64,000 nucleotides of DNA from Tetramitus jugosus (taxonomy: Eukaryota; Heterolobosea; Eutetramitea; Acrasida; Vahlkampfiidae): contig OW569362.1 of the NCBI GenBank assembly GCA_937625935.1, positions 124,001 through 188,000 on the forward strand, given 5' to 3'. The notes beneath the pieces were generated by a model. The model was not told the origin of the DNA. It did not search any database and was given only the letters and a program-made list of their open reading frames with translations. Both the position numbers and the translations under genes were made by a program. Each line of letters begins with the position of its first letter. Position 1 is the stretch's first letter. This document shows, in pieces, positions 52,811-62,424 of the stretch.

Positions 52811-53188
52811 AAGTTTTGTTGAATACAAACCGACGTTCAATATGATGTTGTATTGTCAACATCTCACTACTCCATGTCTAAGGGTATGTTCTTGTGGGAC
52901 GAGGGATGATCTAAGGTATGTACCTACATATGCAATCAACGATCATCAGATTTTCTATACAGGCAACTTCGGACTGCCACTTCGTACCGTTTTCCACTCA
53001 CTGAGTTGTTCGTGTCAGGTCGTGAATGGATTAATAGTATCAACAAATCAAAGGTTGTCATTGCGTCGGAGTTGAGGGGAAAATACACGGAACTGTACAG
53101 TTTACAGTGGCATCAGCACAGGTCATCCTATCAGTTAAATGTCGAAAAACGATGAGAGTTTGAATCAAAGAATCCACAGCACCAAAAC
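52811..53188. other. Intergenic region with a protein-like open frame
   Basis: Plus-strand frame 52910-53155 is open for ~81 codons without a good Met and reads like protein ('LTELFVSGREWINSINKSKV', 'KYTELYSLQWHQHRSSY'). An acceptor-like CTATACAG precedes it at ~52962. It could be a last exon or a relic of an unknown gene. Nothing else was seen. Confidence 0.3.
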
Positions 53189-54508
53189 ATGAAATTACAA
53201 TCTATCATAAGAAAACTCAATCCGCGAGTGAGAGCTCACACAACTATAAGCCAATTCCATACGCCAGACCTCAAAGTTGTGAGCTACGATGAATCCAATG
53301 ATGAACCTTACTTCTTTACTAATGATGAAGATGAAATTCCACCCAGGTTGCACGGTGTGGTAAATACTCACGACAAGATTCCGAAGTATCCTCCAAAGAT
53401 TTCCTCACTCTCCAATTCAAAGGTTCCCAAGGTCTACGCTGGAAACAAACAGAGATTCACTTCAGGTAAGAGGGTACCTAGCAACTGGTTGGAGAAAATG
53501 GAGAAGGGTATGGAGGCATCATGGATAGTGTACGTGATATACAAGTTTGCTGGTGAATGTAATGATTTGGTTCTTGACACAGAGTCCTATTGTCTTGTGC
53601 CTCCTTTTGAGTATGAGGGGGCATTAAATAAGTCTGGTAAACAAATTAGTTTTACTGCAAGTGCTTTTCAAGTCACCCCGTACTATGACAAAGATGATAA
53701 GTTGATACTGGCTACTTGTTCTCATAGTATTGTACCTCTCATCAAGAACAACAACAAAATCTACACATTATCAGAAATTATAGCATGTAATGTTGATAGC
53801 CGAGAACTTGATTATCCAAGTGTGATCTGTGAAGTGTTGAAAGATGGAAACGTTGATCAAAAAGCTCATGTGGCTAGTTCTCACGACTATGCTTTCCTAA
53901 TTGCAAAGGAAGTCCCATCAGACCATCCTGACGAAAATGTTGACCACAACAATACCTTTCCCAACTTTCTCATCCCCAGACCAATATCAGCTGTGATAAA
54001 CAGTGAAGAGAAGAAATCGATTGCAGATAATCCTACCGATGGCTATGACCATGTTGTTATAGGTTCTCCAGCACCGGTTAACAAGACTTTCGTTTCCGAA
54101 TTGAACAAACAATTTAAGTCCAAGTACTCCGCCAAACGAATCAATTATCTCCTAGGAACAGATTATCGATCAGTATCCTTGGGACAAGTAGTAGATCATC
54201 ATGGTGAAACATACAATCACACCTCAGGTACTAGTCCAGGCAGTTCAGGTTCGGCCACGATTGTCCTTGAAAGCCCGATTTTCGAGAAATCTAAGTCACC
54301 CTTTCCCGAAATCCTTACCTTCCAAGGAATTCACATTGGGGGAGGGACGTTGAACTATGCCTTCTCTGTTTGCAACAACAATTTTCACAGCGATTACTTA
54401 GAGTATGTGGTTAACAATCTCACAGAACGACAACTTGGGAAATTCAGCACAGATCAGCTCCAGCTGCTGAAGGAGTATATTCAACTCCACTCAGAGAACA
54501 GAGAGTAG
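53189..54508 (+). CDS. Trypsin-fold serine protease-like protein
   Basis: 439 aa. After a basic, presequence-like N-terminus (~20 residues) and a charged region, a chymotrypsin-type domain can be traced from ~130. 'LATCSHSIVP' supplies the His at ~180, 'SSHDYAFLIAKE' the Asp at ~235, and 'GTSPGSSGSATIVL' the GxSGS nucleophile Ser at ~355. A 'FQGIHIGGG' strand follows, where trypsins have the S1 wall. The order and spacing fit a catalytic triad. No signal peptide is evident, so it may be intracellular or mitochondrial (HtrA-like location), but there is no PDZ domain. The subfamily and substrate are unknown. Confidence 0.6.
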   Translation: MKLQSIIRKLNPRVRAHTTISQFHTPDLKVVSYDESNDEPYFFTNDEDEIPPRLHGVVNTHDKIPKYPPKISSLSNSKVPKVYAGNKQRFTSGKRVPSNWLEKMEKGMEASWIVYVIYKFAGECNDLVLDTESYCLVPPFEYEGALNKSGKQISFTASAFQVTPYYDKDDKLILATCSHSIVPLIKNNNKIYTLSEIIACNVDSRELDYPSVICEVLKDGNVDQKAHVASSHDYAFLIAKEVPSDHPDENVDHNNTFPNFLIPRPISAVINSEEKKSIADNPTDGYDHVVIGSPAPVNKTFVSELNKQFKSKYSAKRINYLLGTDYRSVSLGQVVDHHGETYNHTSGTSPGSSGSATIVLESPIFEKSKSPFPEILTFQGIHIGGGTLNYAFSVCNNNFHSDYLEYVVNNLTERQLGKFSTDQLQLLKEYIQLHSENRE

Positions 54509-55207
54509 CTGATTCACCCATATTAAACTTTACCTTTTCAAGTCAAAAAAGTAACTCCTCGTTTCAGGAATTATTATGTTTACTACACAGCCAGTCAGAT
54601 AAATGTTGGGCCAAACACCGACAACGCAACAGGGACACTGTAGAATCAGGATCTACGATGCACGAACAGCTCTGAATCGACACGGAACTGAAATACTTCG
54701 TACAGCTCAATATTTTGTTACACGAACATTCGTTATTTTAATGGAATTATTTATGTAATATTTTATAAAATCATAATTATGATTACTTATATAATTGTGT
54801 AATAAGATTATTATGTTAATTTCTCTTGTGATATTACTCGTTTTTAATCATTAATCTTTCGCTTCTCTTTCTTCGTTGTGTTTTCAGAGGGATTATCAAG
54901 GATATTAAGTTCTTACTTCCATGACGGACTCTCCCCAATGGGTATGTGGTGGACTGAATAATGGAACTGACTCGTGTTCGGTCAACTCTCGCTGATACAA
55001 CGCAGTTTACAGACCTATTGCCCACCAAACCTGGTACAAGGCCATGTCTTTGTTATCAAGATATCAGAGTGATCACCAACAATCATACAATCATGGAACA
55101 TACTAAGATGAGGAACAAAACCTAACTATGTGGTGGTTGATTTTTTTTATTAAATGAACTATCTGAGTGATGGACGGGTCGAGGAGAAGGATATTTGTAA
55201 AGTATTT
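54509..55207. other. AT-rich intergenic region
   Basis: About 700 bases. A small plus-strand frame at 54603-54758 (51 codons) looks protein-like but starts right after a stop and has no relatives I recognise. 54740-54830 is very AT-rich and includes a perfect 16-base palindrome at 54769-54784. 54880-55140 shows no coding or RNA features I can name, apart from a T-run at ~55141-55148. Confidence 0.4.
54769..54784. repeat. 16-base perfect palindrome
   Basis: AATCATAATTATGATT equals its own reverse complement, within an AT-rich spacer. Its core resembles the inner arms of the inverted repeat beside Fanzor (CATAAT/ATTATG), which may be chance in AT-rich DNA. Confidence 0.6.
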
Positions 55208-56230
55208 TTATGCTTCGTCGTCCTCCATGGAGTCAGTCATAGTCGTATGAGTCGCAGCAGCAATAGTAGTAGTGGTAGTTGTTCTTTGAATGATTTGTTG
55301 TTGTTCCTCATTGCAGCATAGTTGATGCATGTATTCTGCAATGTAATCTCTGTAGGGAACAAGTTGGTTGTGTGGTGTCATCGCACTACTACTTTGATGA
55401 TTGTTACTACTACTACTACTACTAAGACTCTTTGATGATGACAACAGTGTCGACAATGAATGAGAAGAGTAAAGAGATTTAAGAATGTGCGTTCCGTCAT
55501 TATTACCACCACAACAACTATCACTATTGTTGTTGTTGTTGTTGTGAGAATAAATGAGAGCCAATTGTTTGCATGAAGATGATGAAGATGGTGGAGATGA
55601 TGCTGTGGATGATGATGAAAGATTCAATCGTCCCAGTTGAATCGCCATATCTTCAGTCAACAATCGTTTTGCATTGTGTTCATATTCACTCTTGTATTCA
55701 TCGTTCATATGAATCCTCTCATCTTCTCTCCTCAATGCATCAAATGATCTCTTCTTTCCTCTACTACTACTACTATTACTACTATTACTACTATTACTAC
55801 TATTACTACTACTACTACTGGTATGTGGATGAATAGCATTATTATCATTATTATTCATAGTATGAATAGTATTATGTCTACTCTTACTAAGACTACTATT
55901 GCTTCTATTGCTTCTATTACTATGACAAGTGAACTGATGAGGATTCATAGCACTAGTATTTTTGCTATCGTTGTTGTTGTTGATCCAGTGATTGGTAGTG
56001 GTCGTACCACCTGTCGATGTTGTTGACTGATCTGATGATACACTATTATTGATAATATCAGATGAGGATGATGAGGATGGTGAGGATAGAATCTTTGGAT
56101 GGTGGTGAATAACATTGTTATGATATGGGTGATATTTTGTATTGTTCATGTTTGTATTGTTGTTATTGTGATGATTCCACATGACTCCCCCGACTACCCG
56201 ATTCGTTGTTGCTGTTGTCAAAATCTTCAT
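55208..56230 (-). CDS. Unrecognised Ser/Asn/Thr/His-rich protein
   Basis: 340 aa, mostly low complexity: Asn/His runs at the N-terminus, Ser-Asn units at ~130-155, Ser runs at ~200-290. The only conserved-looking parts are 'KKRSFDALRREDERI' to 'KRLLTEDMAIQLGRLNL' (~155-205) and a C-terminal 'LVPYRDYIAEYMHQL' (~290-305), which could be short interaction helices. The end is acidic (MEDDEA). No domain is recognised. Long trinucleotide repeats make its length likely to vary between strains. Confidence 0.55.
   Translation of the reverse strand: MKILTTATTNRVVGGVMWNHHNNNNTNMNNTKYHPYHNNVIHHHPKILSSPSSSSSSDIINNSVSSDQSTTSTGGTTTTNHWINNNNDSKNTSAMNPHQFTCHSNRSNRSNSSLSKSRHNTIHTMNNNDNNAIHPHTSSSSSNSSNSSNSSNSSSSRGKKRSFDALRREDERIHMNDEYKSEYEHNAKRLLTEDMAIQLGRLNLSSSSTASSPPSSSSSCKQLALIYSHNNNNNNSDSCCGGNNDGTHILKSLYSSHSLSTLLSSSKSLSSSSSSNNHQSSSAMTPHNQLVPYRDYIAEYMHQLCCNEEQQQIIQRTTTTTTIAAATHTTMTDSMEDDEA
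55760..55820. repeat. (ACT/ATT)n microsatellite within the Ser/Asn-rich gene
   Basis: A near-perfect array of CTA/TTA triplets, with higher-order 9- to 12-base periodicity, encodes Ser/Asn units on the minus strand. Confidence 0.85.
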
Positions 56231-56592
56231 TTAGTCACTTGTGCTTCTGTTGTTCAGCTGTTCTGTAAATACAAGTATGTGTATGATTCAATCTCAAATG
56301 ATACAATGAGAAGAACTGGAATGGAGAGTATCAATATCACTTTTTGTATTATGATCTCTCTCTATCGTGTCGTGCACCACTATTGTGTGTTTCTCTCTTT
56401 TTGTGTCTTTCTCTCGTCTCGGTTCACATGTGGCAAAGAGTCACAATAGCAAGTTGCTCAGGAATTTTAATTGTTTTTTTTAGTCTTATTAACTTTCCTT
56501 TATTCCGACAATTTTCAGAGTTCTCCTTCCCATTGAAGTTACTGCGCAACAACAACATCCAAGCTTCGGAGGGAAAAACGCAAATCATCACC

Positions 56593-56908
56593 ATGGTTGA
56601 GGAATCATCATCATCATCACCATTATCACCACCTTCATCACAAGAACAACAACATCAATCATCATCATTATTATGGTGGCAACAAGAAGAACAACCTGCA
56701 CATGATCATCTCATGAGTCAATTGATGATTCATTGTCCTCGTCTCGTTCCCATTGTTGAACGATCATTGCACATTATAGATGAAGCATTGGATAGATATG
56801 AATTGGATGAGATGTGTATTGGATTCAATGGTGGAAAAGATTCTGTCGTATTGTTGAACATTGTATTGTTGGGTGTATTCCGTAGATATCATCATCATTA
56901 TCATATTC

Positions 56909-56942
<34 letters not shown>

Positions 56943-57651
56943 GAAGAATAAGACATTAACAGATAATGATACAACTATGAATCATCAAGACAACAATAGC
57001 AATACGAATCATCAAATCATGCAACAATACTTTAATAGAATACTGTGTTTTCACTTGTTTCAACCAGATGAATTCCCAGAGATGGTTCAATTCTTACTCG
57101 ACCAGATTCAACTCTATCAATTGAATATGAAACTGGTGAATCATGAATCATCAGCACAGTCATCACAATCATCACAATCATCATCCTCATTCAAATCACT
57201 ACTGTCCTATCTGTTGCAAGAGAAACCGAGATTAAAAGCAGTGTTCATGGGAACGAGACACAATGATCCACATGGTCAATACGTTTCCAATTTCTCTCCC
57301 ACGGATCCCACTTGGCCTCAAATGATGAGAATATCACCCATATTGCACTGGAACTATGAAGACATTTGGGACTTTACCAACGTGTTGCACATACCGTACT
57401 GTGTATTGTATGACAGGGGATATACGAGTATTGGGAGTGTAAAGGACACGATCCCTAATCCTCACTTGTTGCTGTCCATGGATGTATCATCATCAACAAT
57501 AACAGAAACAACAATGACCAATGATGATCATGATGATGATGATGAGAAACCGACGAGGAGGTACAAGAGAGCATGCATGTTACACAATGGAAATGAATAT
57601 GAACGATTCTCTCGCTTTAATTGCACGAATAAAGATCTGACTAATAAATAA
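56593..57651 (+). CDS. FLAD1: FAD synthase (FMN adenylyltransferase, PAPS-reductase-like)
   Basis: 352 aa from Met at 56593; the frame opens earlier (56344), but that part looks like leader. A Ser/Gln-rich N-terminus is followed by 'MCIGFNGGKDSVVLLNIVLL' (P-loop-like SGGKDS motif at ~80), a Gln/Asn insertion of ~50 residues, then 'RILCFHLFQPDEFPEM', 'LKAVFMGTRHNDPHG', 'SPTDPTWPQMMRISPILHW' and 'EDIWDFTNVLHIPYCVLYDRGYTSIGS'. This is the order of eukaryotic FAD synthase. The usual 'RRTDP' reads 'RHNDP' here. There is no N-terminal molybdopterin-binding domain as in human FLAD1, so it is closer to the yeast FAD1 form. It makes FAD from FMN and ATP. The C-terminal extension is acidic then basic. 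Confidence 0.88.
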
Positions 57652-57895
57652 ATAATAAATCTCTTTGAATTCCGTAGGACTACGGACCCGAAGTGAATGT
57701 TGTCTTTGCATTCATGCATGAACAATGCACCACACAATCCATGCTATTCCTTTCCATTGGTATGTCACATGTGTTCTATTGTCTCTGTCTCTCTCTCTCT
57801 CGATTTGATGTTCTCATTCATTCATTCATTTGTTCCAACATGAAACTTACTTACATTGAGTAAGGTGTAGATGTACTGGTTGGTGGATATATGGT

Positions 57896-60020
57896 TCAAT
57901 AGGGATCCATGTCCTGCTCTCGTCCATCATCATCATCACCAAAATCCACAAAATCATCCTTCATCAAATCATCAAAATCTGAACCAGTGATCGGATGCAT
58001 GTCTACTAGTGGTGGTGGTGTAGGTGACGTGGTAGTGGTGGTGGTGGTGGTGGTGGTGGGTGATGCAGGTGATGTTGACACGGATGGTGATCCACGATGA
58101 TGATGATCATTGCTACTACTACTACTACTACTACTGCTATGATGATTATTGAAAGGATTGACTTGATTGTTGTCCGTAATGTTGATAATGTTCACATGAT
58201 GATTGTGATGATTGGGATGATGATTGGATGATTGATCAAGTAGTGATGATGATGATGATGATGATGATAGGAATGTTGTTGAGTGATGAGACTTATTGTT
58301 GTTCTTATGAGATGAAGAGGATGGTGGAGTAGTAGTAGTCGTACTATTATTACTACTACTATTACTACTACTATTACTACTTGGTGGTGTGGTTGTTGTG
58401 GTTATTATTGTATTGGATGAGGATGAATGAGAGGGAGAGGGTAATGATTGTTCCGAGAGTGGTGACATGTTGAGTGATGATGATGATGATTGTTGTTGTT
58501 GTTGTGGATCAGTAGTTGTGATAGTTGGTGAAGAAGAAAACTTTTGTTGCTGTTGTGCAATGGCACTCGTCAATTCATTACTCGTCTGACAATACTGCAT
58601 CAACAGTGCTTGATAATTGATGACATCGTTGAATTGAAGTATTTGATCCTTGAGTGACAATAAAATGTTGTAAACGTTGAAAAAGGAAGGATTTTGTTGT
58701 TCCAGTTTTTGCCATGCTACAGTGAAAGTAGAGTGAGTACATACATGTCACATGAACAGTTTTCATGAAGATCAATACAACAACAATCAAATAACAATCA
58801 ATCACAAATAACAATAACATACTGAGATTGACAAATCCTGGTTCAATGTGATCATATCGACCACACAGGTACGATATAGTCTCACTCTTTGTGAGATACG
58901 ATTTGAGACATTGTTCAATCAATTGTTGAACGAGTTTGATTTGCTCCACTGAGAATCTTCTCATGTTATTACTACTACTATTGTTAGTACTATTGTTATT
59001 GTTAGTACTATTATCATTCATGTTTGTGTCACCACCACCACCACCACCACCACCATTGTTGTTGTTGTTAGTCGTAGTCGTAGTAGTAGTCGTAGTAGCA
59101 GTGGGGTTGTTGGGACTGCTCGTTGTATTGTTATTGTGACCTTGGATCAAAAAGTGATGAGTATGGTTGGGATTGTTTAATTGTTGTTGTTGTTGTTGTT
59201 GTTGCGTGGAAAGTGGTGTACTACTGGTACGACCATTTGTCATTGCAGTAGTAGCAGTAGCAGTAGCAGTAGCAGTAGCTGTTGTAGTTGTACTCGGAGT
59301 GGGAGTAGCAGTCGCATTCATTGTTGGTGTTGTGTTTGTTGTATGACTCGAGAGTGCAGTCGTTGGATGATTGTTTGTATGATGATATGGATTGAGGGGC
59401 ATGTGTTGTTGTTGTTGTTGTTGTGCTTGTTGTGCTTGTTGTGCTTGCCTCGTTGTTGTTGTTGTTGTTGTTGTTGTTGCTCCACTATGATTGATGGTGA
59501 CATGACTCACAGAAGCAGTAGCAGTAGCAGTAGCAACTGTATTCGATGAGGATGAGGATGACAATGGAGATGAAACAATGGAGGAGGAAGAGGGCTGCTG
59601 ATGCATGTGATGAGAATGTGAATGATGCTGCTGATGGTGTGGATGATGACTCATATAATGATGTGCATTGTGTGGATGATGCTGATGAGTCATAAACATG
59701 GGATGATTGCCTTGATGACTGACAGTGGATGGTGTGGTTGTTGTTGTTGTTGTTGTTGTAGGAGTCATCATTGACTGATTGCGCTGTTGTTGTTGTTGTT
59801 GTTGTTGTGATGATTGTGATGATTGTGATGGTGGTGACAATGATGACTGTTGTTGTTCTTGTTGAGGGTTATGGTGATGCATCAGGTGTGTAAAGTGTTG
59901 TTGTTGTTGCTGGTGTGACTGGTGTTGTTGTGGAGGAAAATTGTTGTGGGTGCCTCGTTGTTGTTGTTGTTGTTGTTGATGCTGTTGATGTTGGTGGTGG
60001 TGTTGTTGTTGACTCATCAT
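57896..60020 (-). CDS. Low-complexity protein with the TIGR01589/PF09713 'plant-specific' domain
   Basis: Two exons: 60020-58823 and 58716-57896 (intron 106 bases, GTATGT donor, TGTAG acceptor), 672 aa. Residues 1-345 are Gln, His, Thr, Ser and Asn tracts. The only globular part spans the exon joint at ~350-440: 'EQIKLVQQLIEQCLKSYL', 'SETISYLCGRYDHIEPGFVNL', then 'WQKLEQQNPSFFNVYNI' and 'LKDQILQFNDVINYQALL'. This matches the ~60-residue domain described from Arabidopsis (A_thal_3526): 'LIERCL', 'KIEPGFTELVWQKLEEEN', 'FF.AY', 'QI..FN'. Neither exon alone shows the full domain. The remainder is Ser/Thr/Asn/Asp-rich with an acidic end. Molecular role unknown; possibly a transcriptional or mRNA-related scaffold. 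Confidence 0.75.
59160..59290. repeat. Gln/Thr/Ala-coding trinucleotide tracts
   Basis: Consecutive GTT runs (Gln or Asn on the minus strand) and then (AGT AGC) units encoding Thr-Ala alternations. Several more tracts of the same kind lie up to 60000 in this gene. Confidence 0.7.
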
Positions 60021-60293
60021 TCTTGCGATGATATGTTGGTTAGCTTCTCGTTGGATTATTTACTTTTGATTGGCTTCTGTGAATGCGTGTATCTGCTGTT
60101 TGATAAACACCTTCTTGTTGACACAGAGGATCAATCACACAACAAAAGAAAAAAAAACGAGTTTCAAAAGTCGAAAACAGTTTCAATATTGTTTTTGTTT
60201 TTTATGGTGAGTTTTTTCCTCCGCGAAAGTGAATTCATTCCCATAAATGACAATCGGACTCGGGGGCGGACCATTCCAATCCGATACGAGAAG

Positions 60294-62249
60294 CTATTGT
60301 TCCGAGGTATTCCCAGCTGTAGGGTGGTAGGTTGATTGTATAAGAGTGAGACTGGTTGGTTTCTTTCTCAGTGGAGATTGGTTCTTTCGAATGGATTTTG
60401 GTGAATGACTGAACATGATTTCTTCTTGGTTGGTGGTGTGCTTGTTGTTGGATCTGAAGCCATGATGGGGACCAGGGAAGGAAGAAATGATGGGAGATTC
60501 CGTGTACTGTTGACTCCAGAGTTGAATGGGAGATATAGGAGTGTTATGGTGAACAGAGGGTTCATCTTCTATCAATCCCGTTCTTGTTCCAAGAGGAGAA
60601 CCTCTGTTGTTTGGATCCCGATGGAAATTGGAACGAGAATCCAACACAGGAGAATAATTCGGATTAAAGGACTGGTGATTAAGTCGTTCGTATGCTCTGT
60701 AGTCAACTTCTCTTAGGAACGAAGTACAATCTTTGAACACTCTCTGGGTGATATCATTGTGCTCCCCTAGCCTGTTTTTCGCTATTTTAAGGGCATTTAA
60801 GTGATACTTCTTTGCTTCTTTCCACTTGTTTAGATATTCATACTCTGTTGCTATGTTGCTACACGAAACCACTAGTGAACAATAGAAGGAGTCCACTTCT
60901 CCTGTTTTAAGTACATCATTGTTGGCATAATTTGAAATCTCTTCTTCAATACCATGATACTCACTCGGGATGGAATTAGGTTGATCAAACAGTGATTGTT
61001 CGGGACCATTCACAAACCGAAGTGAGATTTTTAGTGCGTGCATTGCATACTGCAGAGCTGCTTCATGTTTCCCCATTTTACTCAACACAGCTCCCATAGT
61101 TAAAAACGAATCGGCCACTAAACTTGAATCTTCGACTATTCCTCCAGTTTCCTCAACAACAGATATTGATTGAGTGGTTGTTGAATATTTGTCTTCAAAC
61201 ATATCCTTCACATATCCCTCTGGACTCTTGCTCTCCAGAATTATCGGTTCTTTAGGATGATAGTGCTTAGGTATCACTGCTAGGAGTTTGAAAGCATACT
61301 TGAGAGCAATCTTGTATTTTCGTTTCAGCCTGTAACTATAGCTCAAATTGTTACAAGTCACATGATAGATAGACCCAAATTGATCAGGGAATTGCAAGAG
61401 AAATTCGGCGGCTACTTCTTCCGCCAATTTTAGAATAGCAAACTTTGATTCTTCGTCAATAAGGCCCTTTTGCTGATGAGATTTGGATATATTCACATAT
61501 TGAGCAAAGTGAGCTTCAGTATTCGACCTCGTTGTCTCTGTGATATTGTTCATTGCAATCGCATTACACATGTTCAAAAATAGTTTGCATTGATGAGTTA
61601 GCTCCGAGTTTCCTTTTCTCTCCTCGAACATGTTGTCGAGTGTGTATCTTAATTTGTTTGCTGTTAGTTCTAAACTTTCGAGATATCTTTCTTGTTTCAC
61701 TAAATGTCGAATCTGTTCTTCCATTTCCTTCACTGTTATAGTCGCCACAGATATCTGATACTGTTCCGCAATCCTCTCTTTCCTCACAAGACTCGTGGAT
61801 ACTATCCTATTGACCTTGTTCTGAGTCTCAGCAACTTTTTTCGGAGACTCAAACGATGGTGGAACAACTTGATTGAGGTCAAGAGTGGGAGAGTGACTTG
61901 AAGGAGCTAATGATTTAGGTTCGTTCTCTTCACATTCTGAAAGGATACCGAATTGCGTATCGTCCTCAATTCTTCTTTCAATTCTCTTCGAGCTGTACAT
62001 TCTTGAGTAAGTGACAGGTTGGAAGGATGAAACCCTAACTGAATCAGGCACTTCGTTTTCCAAGCGAGAACTGAAGATTGGAGGTATATTTTCTGAATAA
62101 TGACGAGAGTTTTGTACGGCAATGCTTGTCGGTGCAAGGATAGGAATTTGTTTTTCAATGTCTCTTGCTGATGCTGTTTCCACTTTTCTCCTATAGACAC
62201 GACCCGGTGTTGTTGAGGAGCTCACATAAGTGTTCTTGATTTGAAACAT
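60294..62249 (-). CDS. TPR-like helical repeat protein
   Basis: 651 aa. Residues 1-160 are Ser/Arg/Glu-rich and probably disordered. Residues ~170-540 are helical repeats. The best units are 'VADSFLTMGAVLSKMGKHEAALQYAMHALKI' (in pieces), 'YRLKRKYKIALKYAFKLL' and 'NIATEYEYLNKWKEAKKYHLNALKIAKN', with the W/L-G-Y-A-F-A-P pattern of tetratricopeptide repeats. The tail (~540-651) is Ser/Pro/Arg-rich. Likely a scaffold; repeat proteins of this layout occur in flagellar and cytoskeletal complexes, but no specific family is recognised. It is divergent from the IQCH-like gene, with starts ~175 bases apart. Confidence 0.65.
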   Translation of the reverse strand: MFQIKNTYVSSSTTPGRVYRRKVETASARDIEKQIPILAPTSIAVQNSRHYSENIPPIFSSRLENEVPDSVRVSSFQPVTYSRMYSSKRIERRIEDDTQFGILSECEENEPKSLAPSSHSPTLDLNQVVPPSFESPKKVAETQNKVNRIVSTSLVRKERIAEQYQISVATITVKEMEEQIRHLVKQERYLESLELTANKLRYTLDNMFEERKGNSELTHQCKLFLNMCNAIAMNNITETTRSNTEAHFAQYVNISKSHQQKGLIDEESKFAILKLAEEVAAEFLLQFPDQFGSIYHVTCNNLSYSYRLKRKYKIALKYAFKLLAVIPKHYHPKEPIILESKSPEGYVKDMFEDKYSTTTQSISVVEETGGIVEDSSLVADSFLTMGAVLSKMGKHEAALQYAMHALKISLRFVNGPEQSLFDQPNSIPSEYHGIEEEISNYANNDVLKTGEVDSFYCSLVVSCSNIATEYEYLNKWKEAKKYHLNALKIAKNRLGEHNDITQRVFKDCTSFLREVDYRAYERLNHQSFNPNYSPVLDSRSNFHRDPNNRGSPLGTRTGLIEDEPSVHHNTPISPIQLWSQQYTESPIISSFPGPHHGFRSNNKHTTNQEEIMFSHSPKSIRKNQSPLRKKPTSLTLIQSTYHPTAGNTSEQ

Positions 62250-62424
62250 TATTAGATAATATATTTTGAAGACAATGATATAGCATCAGACCATAAAAGT
62301 ATGCCTGATTTCTTTCTTAACGGTCAATTAAAACCGCCGAGTCTTCTACAATCAAAAAGACCTAGAAAACCATGAGGTCGCACAATCTCGATAAAATACC
62401 GATACCAACTGCGCCGTTGTTGAT

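Noticed and set aside
54880-55150. Possible Pol III RNA ending at the T-run near 55141
   Set aside because: A weak B-box-like match is present, but no A box and no recognisable snRNA, SRP or 5S motif.
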